Positions 1 to 13,144 are shown, counted from the stretch's first letter. The stretch: DNA of 64,000 bases from Misgurnus anguillicaudatus (GCF_027580225.2 NC_073359.2:11475001-11539000), one strand, 5' to 3'. The notes: generated by a model from the sequence alone, not told the origin. A program made the numbers and translations.

Positions 1-3000
1 GGCCTATATACATTTATAGACATCAACTATATTTGGTTCTTAGTGTCTATAAATGTATAGATGTTTATAACATTTGCTTCTCAGTGTCTATATCATTTGC
101 TTCTTAGTGTCTATACATTTATAGACGTCTATAACATTTGCATCTTAGTGTCTATACATTAAATATGTCTATAACATTTGCTTTTAGTGTCTATATCATT
201 TGCTTCTCAGTGTCTATACATTTAAAGATGTCTATAACATTTGCTTTTTAGTGTCTAAATCATTTGCTTCTCTGTGTCTATACATTTAAAGACGTCTATA
301 ACATTTGCTTCTTAGTGTCTATACATTTAAAGACATCTATATCATTTGCTTCTCTGTGTCTATACATTTAAAGATGTCTATAACATTTGCTTCTTAGTGT
401 CTATACATTTAAAGACATCTATAACATTTGCTTCTCAGTGTCTATACATTTAAAGATGTCTATAACATTTGCTTTTTAGTGTCTATATCATTTGCTTCTC
501 TGTGTCCATACATTTAAAGACATCTATAACATGGGCTTTTTAGTGTATATACATTTAAAGACGTCTATAACATTTGCTTCTTAGTGTCTATACATTTAAA
601 GACATCTATAACATTTGCTTCTTAGTGTCTTTACATTTAAAGACCTCTATAACATTTGCTTTTAGTGTCTATATCATTTTCTTCTCAGTGTCTATACATT
701 TAAAGATATCTATAACATTTGCTTTTTAGTGTCTATATCATTGGCTTTTCTGTGTCTATACATTTAAAGACGTCTATAACATTTGCTTCTTAGTGTCTAT
801 ACATTTATAGACGTCTATAACATTTGCTTCTTAGTGTCTATACATTTAAAGACGTCTATAACATTTGCTTCTCAGTGTCTATACATTTAAAGATGTCTAT
901 AACATTTGCTTTTTAGTGTCTATACATTTAAAGATGTCTATAACATTTGCTTTTTAGTGTCTATATCATTTGCTTCTCTGTGTCCATACATTTAAAGACA
1001 TCTATAACATGGGCTTTTTAGTGTATATACATTTAAAGACGTCTATAACATTTGCTTCTTAGTGTCTATACATTTAAAGACATCTATAACATTTGCTTCT
1101 TAGTGTCTTTACATTTAAAGACCTCTATAACATTTGCTTTTAGTGTCTATATCATTTTCTTCTCAGTGTCTATACATTTAAAGATGTCTATAACATTTGC
1201 TTTTTAGTGTCTATATCATTTGCTTCTCTGTGTCCATACATTTAAAGACATCTATAACATGGGCTTTTTAGTGTATATACATTTAAAGACGTCTATAACA
1301 TTTGCTTCTTAGTGTCTATACATTTAAAGACATCTATAACATTTGCTTCTTAGTGTCTTTACATTTAAAGACCTCTATAACATTTGCTTTTAGTGTCTAT
1401 ATCATTTTCTTCTCAGTGTCTATACATTTAAAGATGTCTATAACATTTGCTTTTTAGTGTCTATATCATTTGCTTTTCTGTGTCTATACATTTAAAGACA
1501 TCTATAACATTTGCTTCTTAGTGTCTATACATTTAAAGACGTCTATAACATTTGCTTCTTAGTGTCTATACATTTAAAGACGTCTATAACATTTGCTTCT
1601 CAGTGTCTATACATTTAAAGATGTCTATAACATTTGCTTTTTAGTGTCTATATCATTTGCTTCTCTGTGTCCATACATTTAAAGACATCTATAACATGGG
1701 CTTTTTAGTGTATATACATTTAAAGACGTCTATAACATTTGCTTCTTAGTGTCTATACATTTAAAGACATCTATAACATTTGCTTCTTAGTGTCTTTACT
1801 TTTAAAGACCTCTATAACATTTGCTTTTAGTGTCTATATCATTTTCTTCTCAGTGTCTATACATTTAAAGATGTCTATAACATTTGCTTTTTAGTGTCTA
1901 TATCATTTGCTTTTCTGTGTCTATACATTTAAAGACGTCTATAACATTTGCTTCTTAGTGTCTATACATTTAAAGACGTCTATAACATTTGCTTCTTATT
2001 GTCTATACATTAAAGACGTCTATAACATTTGCTTCTCAGTGTCTATACATTTAAAGACATCTATAACATTTGCTTCTCAGTGTCTATACATTTTAAGATG
2101 TCTATAACATTTGCTTCTCTATACATTTCTAGACATCTATAACATTTGTTTTTCAAAGTCTATACATTTACTATATAAGACTCCTTCGACATTTGCTTCT
2201 CGGTGTCTATACATTAATAGACATCTATAACATTTGCATCTTAGTGTCTATACATTAAAGATGTCATAACATTTGCTTTTAGTGTCTATAACATTTGCTT
2301 CTCAGTGTCTATACATTTAAAGATGTCTGTAGCATTTGCTTATCAGTGTCTGTCTGTACATATAAAGAGACGTCTATAACATTTGCTTTTAGTGTCAATA
2401 TCATTTGCTTCATGGTGTCTATACATTAATAGACATCTATAACATTTGCATCTTAGTGTCTATACATTAAAGATGTCTATAACATTTGCCTTTTAGTGTC
2501 TATAACATTTGCTTCTCAGTGTATATACATTTAAAGATGTCTATAGCATTTGCTTATTAGTGTCTGTACATATAAAGAGATGTCTATAACATTTGCTTTT
2601 TAGTGTCAATATCATTTGCTTCTCGGTGTCTATACATTTAAAGACATCTATAACATTTGCTTCTCAGTGTATATACATTTAAAGATGTCTATAACATTTG
2701 CTTCTAAGTGTCTATACATTTAAAGATGTCTATAACATTTGCTTTTTAGTGTCTATATTATTTGCTACTCAGTGTCTATACATTTAAAGATGTCTATAAC
2801 ATTTGCTTCTTAGTGTCTATACATCTAAAGATGTCTATAACATTTGCTTCTGAGTGTCTATACATTTAAAGATGTCTATAACATTTGCTTTTTAGTGTCT
2901 ATACATTTAAAGATGTCTATAACATTTGCTTTTTAGTGTCTATATTATTTGCTTCTCAGTGTCTATACATTTAAATATGTCTATAACATTGCTTTTTAGT

Positions 3001-3570
3001 GTCTATACATTTAAAGACGTCTATAACATTTGCTTCTCAGTGTCCATACATTTAAAGACATAAAACATTGGCTTCTTAGTGTCTATACAGTTAAAGACAT
3101 CTATTACATTTGCTTCTTAGTGTCTAAATCATTTGCTTCTCAGTTTCTATACATTTAAAGATGTCTATAACATTTGCTTCTCAGTGTCTATACATTTAAA
3201 GACGTCTATATCATTTGCTTCCCAGCGTCATTATATTTAAAGGCCTCTATAACATTTGTTTTCCCAAAATCTACACATTTATAGTTCTCTGTGTCTATAC
3301 ATACAGTAGACGTCTATAACATTTTTTTGTGTGTCTATACATTCATATTGTCTATAGACATCTAACAATTTTTTTTACATTTATATCATTTGTTTATCAG
3401 TGTCTATACATTTCTAGGTGTCTAAAAAAATTGGTTCTTAGTGTCTATGTCTTTATAGACATCAATAACATTTGTTTTTCAATGTCTACACATTATAATT
3501 AATTAATTATTATTTTAAATGTGTAGACACGGAAAACAAGTACTAGACATCTATATCGCATTTGTTTTTC
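1..3570. repeat. large minisatellite (about 41 bp unit) with higher-order structure
   Basis: The stretch is almost entirely tandem copies of a roughly 41 bp unit built from GTCTATACATTTAAAGAC followed by GTCTATAACATTTGCTTCTT. It is mixed with shorter half-units of about 23 bp that lack the TTTAAA part. Copies are very similar between about 500 and 2100 and decay toward 3240-3570. The array runs off the left edge, so its full length is unknown. Relative to slit1 it begins about 210 bp inside intron 1. A marker variant (ATGGGC in place of ATTTGC) recurs near 533, 1011, 1261 and 1698, which shows amplification of multi-unit blocks. Confidence 0.95.
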
Positions 3571-3780
3571 AGTGTCTATGCATTAACATTTGTATTATCC
3601 TGTGTCATAAGGTGCCCATTAAAAGCAATAAGACCAATGACAATGTGGCAAATAAATATGATAAATAGCTTCTTAAACCATCCACAATTTCTGAAACATA
3701 CACATGCACACCAGAAGTGTGGACATAAGAATGTACACAAGTTCAAACAGAAAAATTTTTTTGTTTCACAAGATACTCAC

Positions 3781-3950
3781 AGTCTTTCTGTGTTCTTTGG
3801 TATATTTCGTGGCACATTCTTGAAGGCAAGTCCATGGCAGTCCACGGTGGTCCCCGTACAGGAACAGTGAGGTGGGCACGCTTCAGACTGACCCACCAGA
3901 ACCAGGGCACCCAGTGCACCCCAAATCCACAAACCAGCCCAACCCAGCAT
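3781..3950 (-). CDS. slit1: slit1 first coding exon (N-terminus of a Slit axon-guidance ligand)
   Basis: Slit proteins are secreted ligands of Robo receptors that repel axons and migrating cells. This exon encodes 56 residues. A hydrophobic signal peptide starts [10 protein letters not shown] and ends near QSEA. A cysteine-rich LRR N-terminal cap follows, with the pattern [16 protein letters not shown] and then [11 protein letters not shown]. Cap spacing and the [10 protein letters not shown] core match vertebrate Slit1 better than Slit2 or Slit3. The start is the ATG at 3950-3948; the frame is open a little further upstream but has no other ATG. The exon ends in phase 2 at a GTGAGT donor (3780-3775), the usual end of Slit exon 1. 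The remaining exons lie left of the window. The next gene upstream on this strand is arhgap19, as in human, which supports the assignment to slit1 (a or b paralogue not resolved). Confidence 0.87.
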
Positions 3951-4640
3951 CTCCACACCAGACTCCAAAGAAGCAGAGTTTGTTTAAACCTCTACTCTCT
4001 AGTAGCTGAACATAAACTAAACTATTACACAGAAAGCTGAAGTTAAAACACTCAAAATCAAAGAAATTAAAACTAAAAGTAAATATAACTGAAGCCTCAG
4101 ACTGGTTTCAAATATTAAGGTGAACTCTTGTATGGCTGTTTTCTTCTCTACCGGCTGGTTCTGCTCTGGTCTTTGTGCTGTGGTCCAACCACAGTCTGTT
4201 TTTACAGTCCCCTCTCCATTTCTTTCCTCCTGGGAAGAGCTCTGAAAGAAGGAGTCGTAGAATCTCCCACACGCGTCCTCCCTCATTCACATATAGGAAT
4301 CATCCATCAAAGGATCTACAAATCACAGTGTCTGACTCCTCCCAGTCAATATTACACCCTCCAACGGTTTCTAACAGACACACACACACACTCATATATA
4401 TACAGGCAGGCGGCACTTACGTCTCTTCTCTCTCAGTCACAGTAATGGGAGTCCTGCAGTCGACAGAGCGATGATGCCCACAGTCCTGCCCTCTCCTCTG
4501 GGGGTTTTAACACTCACGTGCTGGCGGGGGACTTGGATAAGAAGAAGCTGTATAAACACAATAATGTCTAACCTCACATATCAGCTTTGATTTAGATCCA
4601 CACAAACAGGAATAAAAATTCCTAGCAGAATTAAAGGGCA
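3951..4640 (-). promoter_or_regulatory. probable slit1 5' UTR and proximal upstream region
   Basis: Non-coding sequence directly upstream of the slit1 ATG. It is less AT-rich than its surroundings and free of recognisable transposons up to about 4640. Short minus-strand open frames at 4017-4290 have no recognisable domain and could only be upstream ORFs. A short CA run lies at 4379-4392. No convincing TATA box was seen, so the transcription start cannot be placed. Confidence 0.4.
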
Positions 4641-4759
4641 CGTTGACAATGTTTGGTTTTTAAAATTTATGATGAACTTATTTATAATCTTGTTTGTATT
4701 TACATTTTATTTTTAATTTATTCGTTTTACTACTACACAGATTTTTTATTTCTTAAAGG

Positions 4760-6655
4760 GGACATATCATGGAATTCCAGACCAGTCTCACGAAATTTCG
4801 ATATAGTCACATCTTTTTTTATACTTTTTTCGTGATATTACCATAAATTTCTGTGTTTTTCCGTGATCGTATAACGAATTCCTGGTTTTGTGTGATTATC
4901 ACGTATTGGTTACTCAACTGTTTTGTTCTATTTTCTTACCATTGTCGCTTCGGTTTAGGTTTAGATTTACATAAAATGACATATACCCAAACCCAACTCT
5001 AACCCTAACGCCAGGCGATAAATCAGAAAAAATTGTATAAACCAATATATAAAGTGACATTCTACTACCCAGTCTCACAAAGTTTCGTGATATAGTCACG
5101 TATTTTTGATTCTTTTTTCGTGCTATTATCATGAAATTTCCGCGTTTTTCCGTGATCGTATAACGAATTCCTGTTTTTGTGTGATTATCACGTATTGGTT
5201 ACTCAACTGTTTTGTTCTATTTTCTTACCATTGTCGCTTCGGTTTAGGTTTAGATTTACATAAAATGACATCCCTACGCAAACCCAAATCTAACCCTAAC
5301 GCCAGGCGATAAATCAGAAAAAATTGTATAAACCAATATATAAAGTGACATTCTACTACCCAGTCTCGCAAAGTTTCGTGATATAGTCACGTATTTTTTT
5401 GATTCTTTTTTCGTGCTATTATCACGAAATTTCGTGTTTTTTCGTGATCGTATAACGAATTTCTGTTTTCGTGTGATTATCACGTATTGGTTACTCAACT
5501 GTTTTGTTCTATTTTCTTACCATTGTCACTTCGGTTTAGGTTTAGATTTACATAAAATGACATCCCTACGCAAACCCAAATCTAACCCTAACGCCAGGCG
5601 ATAAATCAGAAAAAATAGTATAAACCAATATATAAAGTGACATTCTACTACCCAGTCTCGCAAAGTTTCGTGATATAGTCACGTATTTTTATTATTCTTT
5701 TTTCGTGCTATTATCACAAAATTTCGTGTTTTTTCATGATCGTATAACGAATTCCTGTTTTCGTGTGATTATCACGTATTGGTTACTCAACTGTTTTGTT
5801 CTATTTTCTTACCATTGTCGCTTCAGTTAAGGGTTAGATTTACATAAAATGACATCCCTACCCAAACCCAACTCTAACCCTAACGCCAGGCGATAAATCA
5901 GAAAAAATAGTATAAACCAATATATAAAGTGACATTCTGCTACCCAGTCTCATAAAGTTTCGTGATATAGTCACATATTTTTTTTATTCTTTTTTCGTGC
6001 TATTATCACAAAATTTCGTGTTTTTTCGTGATCGTATAACGAATTTCTGTTTTCGTGTAATTATCACGGATTGGTTACTCGACTGTTTTTTCCTATTTTT
6101 AAACCATTGTCGCTTCGGTTTAGGGTTAGATTTGGTGCTTGCATTAAAATGTCACTTTATTTATTGATTTATACTATTTTTTCTGATTTCTTTTTTTATA
6201 TGTCGGCTGGATGTCATTTTATGTAAATCTAACCCTAAACCGAATCGACAATGGTAAGAAAATAGGAAAAAACCAATACGTAACCAATACGTGATAATCA
6301 CACGAAAACAGGAATTCGTTATACGATCACGAAGAAACGCGAAATTCGTGATAATATTACGAAAAAAGAATAAAAAAATACGTGACTATATAACGAAATT
6401 TCGTGAGACCGGGCTGCTATCTAATGCAAGCACCAAATCTAACCCTAAACCGAAGCGACAATAAAAATAGGAAAAAGCAGTTGAGTAACCAATACATGAT
6501 AATCACACGAAAACAGAAATTCGTTATACGATCACGGAACACGCGGAAATTCGTGATAATATCACGAAAAATAATCAAAAAATTACATGATAATATCACG
6601 AAAAAAGAATCAAAAAATTACGTGACTTTATCACGAAACCTTGTGAGACTGGGTA
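4760..6655. repeat. tandem array (~291 bp unit, 5 copies) followed by two inverted copies
   Basis: Units open with AGTCTCRCAAAGTTTCGTG and hold internal CGTGATnnnATCACG-type hairpins, then AACCCTAACGCCAGGCG and TATAAACCAATATATAAAG. Starts near 4794, 5071, 5362, 5654 and 5946 give spacings of 277, 291, 292 and 292 bp. From about 6190 to 6655 two copies run in the opposite orientation and end in TTGTGAGACTGGGTAGG. The whole block can therefore fold back on itself. Open frames inside it change with the copy boundaries and are not genes. It is probably a foldback DNA element or young satellite; no transposase was seen. Confidence 0.85.
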
Positions 6656-6659
6656 GGAA

Positions 6660-7065
6660 ATCTGACTTTTTCTATGTTTAAGTGCTATAATTGTATCCCC
6701 AGTGCTTTAATCAACCTAGAAAATGTGAAAAAGATCAATCTAGTGACTTAGTTTTGGTAAACCATTCTCTGCAAGCATGTGAAAAAAAATAGGAAATTTG
6801 CCTTCCCTTGTGATGTCAGAAGGGGATAATACCTCCCCTTAATCTGCACTATCCAACCACGCCACTGCCATTTAGTGCAGAGATCAGCTCATTTGCATTT
6901 TAAAGGACACACCCAAAAACAACACATTTTTGCTCACACCTTAAAAGTGGAAATTTTAAAATGTTATAATAAATTATCTATATGGTATTTTGAGATAGAA
7001 CTTCACATTTGTACTCTTGGGACACCAAAGATTTATTTGACATTAAGATGTTTATATATATCTGG
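6660..7065 (-). repeat. fragment of an interspersed repeat also present at 32661-33541
   Basis: The segment containing AATCTGCACTATCC, CTGCCATTTAGTGCAG and GCTCATTTGCATTTTAAA matches, in reverse orientation, the element at 32661-33541. The terminal inverted repeats (TIRs) of that full copy are not preserved here, so this is a truncated copy. The 139 aa frame at 6875-7294 spans this repeat and the following unrelated repeat and is not a gene. Confidence 0.6.
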
Positions 7066-8022
7066 GTCGCGCACTCACGTGTTTGTGTGCATGCGCTTCA
7101 GACGTCTGCATCAGACATCACTTTTGAGTCTTGTCACCAGGGGCGGAGCCAGACATTGTAGACATTGGGGGCTTAGCCCAAATCTAGGGGTTTCAAAGCT
7201 TTGTCCCCTGCTGATACTTTTTCTCCATTTACGGCAGCTTTATAAACTATTTTTTAATCTAAGTGTTCTCTGTATTGTCATTTTGAAACTATAACATAAC
7301 ACATTTTGACAATGATACTTTAGCTTCTCTTATCCAAAAAAAGACAAAATATGTTTGCTGTAGGCTAATCCAGTAACTATAAAGCTACATAAGAAAGAAT
7401 AACAATTTTGACTTAACTAGCAGTACAATTTCTCATCTGCTTATGGAAGCGTTTCTCTCTCTCTCTGTGATCTCTCTCTTTCTCTCTCTCTCCACCCTCC
7501 TCTCTTCCTAATTGCACTGACAGTTATCACACATAAGAATATTTTAATGTAAGAGATTGAGGATTTACATTTTATAACTGTCTATCAATGTATTTCTGAG
7601 GTGAAATCATTGCGAATTTCAGTGAAATGCATATATGGACAAAACATAAGCTGCCTAGTAACTATATACTTTCTCACCTTCTTACTTCTGACGTCTTTAA
7701 AAAAATTAATTGTATATCCATCTATAAAAAGGGATATATGCAACAATGAGCAAGTTTTTTCAAAGTTTTAATTCACTGTTATTAAATGTACTTTAAATAC
7801 AACGTTACCGACAGTGTGCAGCAGACAGGCAGACTAGACCAAAGCACAACAGTAAGTTAGACGTTAGCCATGCAGATAATATATCAGTTGCTGCTATTTA
7901 ACAGTATTTAAAGCACATAACTATGTAATACTAAAGAAACTTTGAAAAATGCGTTTACTGTGGGGAGATTCAGCATATTTTTTGCCTTCAACTCGCATCT
8001 CTTATTCATTTTCAGTGAAGTG
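7066..8022. other. intergenic stretch, no gene seen
   Basis: No exon or conserved protein was recognised. 7130-7200 carries the GGGGCGGAGCCAGACATTG motif that I associate with fish interspersed repeats. 7456-7500 is a CT-rich microsatellite. Confidence 0.5.
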
Positions 8023-9226
8023 CACTGTAAAACCTGACAAGTACTCAAAAATTTTGTTGAAACTGATTACATACATTTTTTAAGTAAACCAACATCAAAA
8101 ATTTTAAGTAAAGGTTACCTAAAAAATTTCAGTTAAACCAAATTTAAAAGATTACGCTTCATTTTATTAAAGCAACAATATGTAGTTTCCATGTAAAAAT
8201 GACTTACAGCTCCCCCATGTGGTTGAAAAGCGCAACAGTGCCTGGTATCAGACACTCTTCTGCAGGCAGGGGGAGGGGTGGGGCTGTGTTTCCTACCCTC
8301 CACCGCCACTTTCAGAGTGTGCTTGTAGCAGCTAGGAGGCTGCTCAGGTTGCAGCAACAGTACAATTTGTCCAGTTAAGAGTTGTTCTATCACTAAAATA
8401 ATTTTAGAGACACTATTTAAAGGTAAAAAAAACTATATAGTGTTGCTTTAAATCTTTAAGTACAATATACATAAAACTACTGTTTATTATAAGGACTGCT
8501 TACCATATATATATTTTTGTATACGTACTTAAAACCTCTTTTTACCATTACATTTTGTTCACTAGTCACAGAAACAGATCATGTGACTCATGAAAATTTA
8601 AGACCAGCGAAAGTGTGTTGAGACTGAACTCTGTGCAGACTTTCACACAGCCATAGTTTATATGATAAAGCAACATATATCCGACCTACAGCCTAAGCAC
8701 AGGCACTACACTTCTGAACAGTGGTAACCACAAAACTAAAAAATAGTAAACTCTTCTAAATCTCCAACATAAATAAATCTTTAACACTATTGAGTCTTTC
8801 TCTTTACTGAAAACCACATAAAATAGCACTTAATTTCAAAAAATGCTCTCGTATTGCAGGCTCATGCAAAGCATGCTGGGAACTGGAACCTCCTCAACCA
8901 TTCGTGTTGATTTAACTTTAAACTGAAGGAAATTTGCAGTGCTCTTTCTTAGCTTACCTGGCAAATTGAACTCATCACAACCACCAAAAGTTTGTAATTA
9001 TTTGCAGTGTTTGTTACTATGAGGCTGTGGTATTGAAATGACTCTGTTTGGAAGTAAAAAAATTTTTTTTGAGTTCTTTGACTCATTTTATTTGAGTTTG
9101 TGGAACTTAAAATGGCGAATTTTGTTGAAAACACATACAAATTTTAAGTTCAATAAACTTTTTCACAGTTTTGAGTTCAGTTCAGTCATTTTAAATGAGT
9201 ACATTGTACTGTTCGGGTTTACAGTG
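8023..9226. mobile_element. non-autonomous DNA element with CACTGTAAA ends
   Basis: Left end CACTGTAAAACCTGACAAGT pairs with right end GTTCGGGTTTACAGTG. The sub-terminal regions also pair (TTTTGTTGAAA on the left with TTTGTTGAAAACACA read inversely on the right). It has no transposase frame and is interrupted by the TTAA MITE at 8167-8451. A clean target-site duplication could not be shown. Confidence 0.55.
8167..8451. mobile_element. TTAA-flanked MITE, copy A (AAAGCAACAnTATGTAG ends)
   Basis: A TTAA at each border encloses inverted ends AAAGCAACAATATGTAGTTT and AACTATATAGTGTTGCTTT. The body includes CAGCTCCCCCATGTGG and CACTTTCAGAGTGTGC. Copy B at 36152-36434 is nearly identical along its length. 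TTAA duplication suggests mobilisation by a piggyBac-type transposase. It is inserted inside another element. Confidence 0.85.
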
Positions 9227-9770
9227 TGGGGGACCGGAGCGTTTAAAGCTGAATGCCGCTAGAGCCCTGCAAGCCCGTCGGGGCCCGAGAATTTGCAATT
9301 AATTTTGACAGCCCTAGCATAAACATATTATTTACCGTATAGGCTAGAATTAGAGACATTTTTATTCAATTTAATCCAAATTTATTTTTCAGTTTGCATT
9401 GCAGTTTTAACAACAACAAAAAAACATATGGGTACAAGCAGTAGAGATAAAAAGCAGAGCCTTGTGTGTGAAGGTGTTTATAAAGTATACACATTTTTAT
9501 ATATAGGGGAGAGCGGGGTAAGTTGTCACACTGTTCATACCTCCACCACTAGAGGCTCAAAAATCTAAAAGCCACATTGTGTGACGATTTCTATAGTTCA
9601 CGTGTTGTCAAGATGATATTAGCACAGTTTCTAATTTTTGGCTTAAAAAATTTGCACGTTTTAAAATGTTTTATTTTAATTCAAGATTTTCTTGGGGGAG
9701 GAATGCAATGTAGCCTACACAGGGGGAGGGGCACATGCACGAAAAAGTTTGAAAACCACTGACATAATAA

Positions 9771-10419
9771 TACGGAAACCGAGAGAAGCCACGCACTATT
9801 ATTATTTTTGCTTGCTTGTTTTTTCGTGATCACGACTTAATTTGTCGTTATCTCGAGATAACAAAAGTTGTATTCTTGAGATGTGATTATGTACTCGATA
9901 GAACGTGTTGTTTTGTTTGTAAACAGCAAAAGCATTTACATAGGGACCGTCTTTAAGTTACTCAATAATATACACGTTTCTTCTTTTAACAGCATTTAAA
10001 TGGAATGACTTAATGTTAACAAACAGTCACAAAACCACACTTTTTAGATTTTTGATATTTATTTAAATAAACTGTAAAATACTATTGAAGATAGAAACGT
10101 GTACAGTATTACTTTAGAGATGGTCCCTAAACTCATAAAAATGAATCGTCCAACTTTATTTATTTATTAAGTCTATCGGCTACACATTAGCTACACGTGT
10201 GGTAACGGCGAAGACCGCAACTCATATGCATTAGCAGTCCACTTCAAAATACACTAAATATTATGGACAGGAAATTACATTATGACATGTGGATTATCAT
10301 GTCAGGATAACGAGAAAACAACTTTTGTTATCTCGAGATAACGAGAAATTAAATCGTGATCACAAGAAAACAAGCAAGCAAAAATTATAATAGTGCATGT
10401 ACTCTCACGGCTTCCGTAT
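9771..10419. mobile_element. foldback element with ~100 bp inverted arms
   Basis: The left arm begins TACGGAAACCGAGAG and contains TTGCTTGCTTGTTTT and TATCTCGAGATAAC. The right arm carries the same motifs inversely and ends CACGGCTTCCGTA. A second pair of sequences, around ATAGGGACCGTCT and AGATGGTCCCT, also pairs. No coding frame is present. Confidence 0.8.
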
Positions 10420-13144
10420 AATAATGTAAATATCTTATAAATAATTTTGTCTTAATTCGATTAATCAATTAATTTACTCACTTGATTTGCACATTAAATT
10501 GCTCACACGTCAAATTCAAAGTACAAAATTTAAAAAAGGTATAATTAGATATACAGTAGCCAATACAATAAAACCAAAAGAGGTTTCTCAATTCTGACTA
10601 TATGCTAATTAACTAGTACTACTCCAAAACCAGGCTTATGAATATTAACGAAGCTTTGTTTTATCAAGGAACGTCAGCATAACCTAATTAATATTCATGA
10701 GTACATTTCCCGTTTCGTCGTAACCTTTGCATGAGAAACTCTGGATTTGTTTTCAAAATGCACTTTGTTACATTTGCTTTATTTCACTAACGAATCGGTA
10801 AGGAAGAATTTGTAAGAAATAAAATTATAAGTTTATATTTGCTGCATCTGTTTGTAGAAATATTTAGCCCAATGCGTATGCAGTTATTTCTCTTACATAA
10901 GGGAAACATAATATATTTAACAATTATATATTTTTAATCGTTTAAAATTATGATTACTAATGTAAAATGGATAAAGGTACGATTACTTTAGTTTTTAAAT
11001 AGGAAGAAATCGTGTCAGAAATAAATACATACCGTTGTGGTAAATCGTTCAGGTAAAACAGTGTTATATTAGTGAAGCTGCTACCCCCTCTGCTGGACAA
11101 AAGATGACGTGCGTGTCTTCGCCACTGACTTAAAGGGACAGTTTACCCCAAAATAAAAATTTTGTTATTGCATTTATTTCACTGTATGTGGTTATAGGAG
11201 CACTTCAAATATTTTAGGCGGAAATTAAATACAAAAAGGGTATTATTCCTCTCATCAGTTGGAGTAAAATAACTTTTGCATTTATTATGATAGAGAAAAA
11301 AAATCCTTTTTCCTCTGCAAGCTGACAATTGCTGGAATCAAACAAAACTGTCTGCAGGTTTGGTTACCACTCAGGGCCAGAGTTATACACTTTAGAAAAA
11401 AACATTAAAAAGCGCCTATTTATTTTTGTGTTTATTAAAGGACTGACAACACATGCAACCACGTTGAGCACTTTTAACAGTGTTTTATGTAATTTCAAAA
11501 GGTTTCCTGTAAAATGATACCAAACTTTTGTATGTGCACCTCTGCTTGTGGGTATGGGAAGCTTTTGAAATTGGGTAGCCCAAATCCAGGCGGAAATCCC
11601 CAAAATGATGAGTGAAAACAGACACATTCACAGCTTTTCTGGTAAAAGTTTTAATAAAAAATAGCCATTGCAGTAGTGCAGACAACAGAAATGTTTCACA
11701 GCTGAAATAATGATTTAAAACTGCACTAATCGATTGCAACAAATAAGAAATTCTAGGCCTTTAATAGATCATTTTTAACAAGGTTTATTAGGCCTAATCA
11801 ATGCATTGCCAAAATTGTGTTGCATCATACATTTTCCAAACTCCTTACCCTCCGCATGGTACCATCTGTATAAAAATATGCCCTTTTCCAAATATAACAC
11901 TCACACCCATGCAAACATTTATATAAACAACCAATACTTAAAATTCATCACAGCTGAACCGTGGCACCCAAAATTTAACCATTAAGGGTTTTACCACAGT
12001 TAAAAAATGTTTTTGAATACTGGGATACTGGGAGAAAACTTTGTGAACAGTCCAGCATTTACCTAAAATTATTGACCCATGTTTGAGCAAAACCTAATCA
12101 CTTTGTCTAAACTGGAGCAAGAATGTGCCTGTAACCATGTTTATTAAAAATAATAATGTAAAGACGATGGCAGGAAGTGACATCAAAGCATGACAATATA
12201 CAGCTGAGCTTTTGGGAGCTCCCAATAGCATGAAAAATGAAATAAAAATTCACTGTTTTGAGAAATAAAATTCTTTAACAATTGAAGTCAAACCAGAAAT
12301 ATCAGTCATTCCCTTTATAACATTCTTTAATTCCTACTGCTCCAAACACAAACTTACAACATGCAACAAGCCCGCTGAACACTTTGGATTCACTTTAAAT
12401 CCAGTTTGACTCACACAAAAGTGTTCACACATTAACCCTTCAACAAATTCTGAAAACCAATCGCATACCATCATACTTCCAACATACAAAAACCTTCAAA
12501 AAAATCTGTAAACTGCACTGTAAGATGCTTAAAGCCCATTATATACAGGAAACAGTAAGAAACATGCATGCATCTCACAACATAAATATTGAGTATGAAA
12601 ACCAGTAAAAAAAAAAATGGGTCATGTTGATCTATTTGCAAAGCACCAAAAAAGATCACATTTTAAGACAAACACATTATTTTACACAATTCACTTATTG
12701 TCTATGTTCACAGCGTTAAGACAACTATTGTTATGTAAACAAATATATCAGTTCCTGTGTTCTGTAAAATGTCACATTGTCAATAATATGAATACATATT
12801 TGTGTCTATCACATTGGATTACAGTGTAAATTGAAAGTTTAATGCAAGTTAACGTACGGCCCAGATATCAGCGAATGTATTCCACACACGCATATATATT
12901 TACATAAATACACACCGCAAATATAAACAAATGTGTTATCACGGGTCAGTTATAAAATGCCCAGTGGCACTGACTAGTGGTTTACCCATGCAAACCTGAT
13001 GTAACGGTTTCTCCCGACTTTTAGTAAGTTAAAACAACACAGAATAAAAAGAAATAAATACAATAAAAAATATAAAGACTCTATATACTCCGGCTATCTA
13101 CACTGAAGTCGTCTATGCAGGCAGAATTTGGAAAAAATAAAAGT
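10420..13144. other. intergenic stretch between arhgap19 and slit1, no gene seen
   Basis: AT-rich sequence without recognisable exons. A short repeat end of the AAAGGGACAGTTTACCCC type, common in fish, sits at 11131-11170. Open frames at 11329-11742 lack any recognised domain. Part of this region could be arhgap19 3' UTR if polyadenylation is distal. Confidence 0.4.

Noticed and set aside
1907..2107. 66-residue open frame
   Set aside because: It reads through the minisatellite and its protein repeats with the DNA period; it is a by-product of the array.
1..3570. CRISPR-like array of short repeats
   Set aside because: Units abut without unique spacers, the repeat is variable, and the genome is eukaryotic; it is a minisatellite.
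4017..4290. Minus-strand frames of 60-89 residues upstream of slit1
   Set aside because: No recognisable domain; most likely 5' UTR or promoter sequence.
4760..6655. Telomere-like AACCCTAAC motifs
   Set aside because: They occur once per 291 bp unit and not as a run of telomere repeats, so there is no internal telomere.
6875..7294. 139-residue open frame on the plus strand
   Set aside because: It crosses the boundary of two interspersed repeats, one of which recurs at 32661-33541.
11364..11742. Minus-strand frames of 85-87 residues
   Set aside because: Overlap in different frames, no domain and no supporting splice signals.
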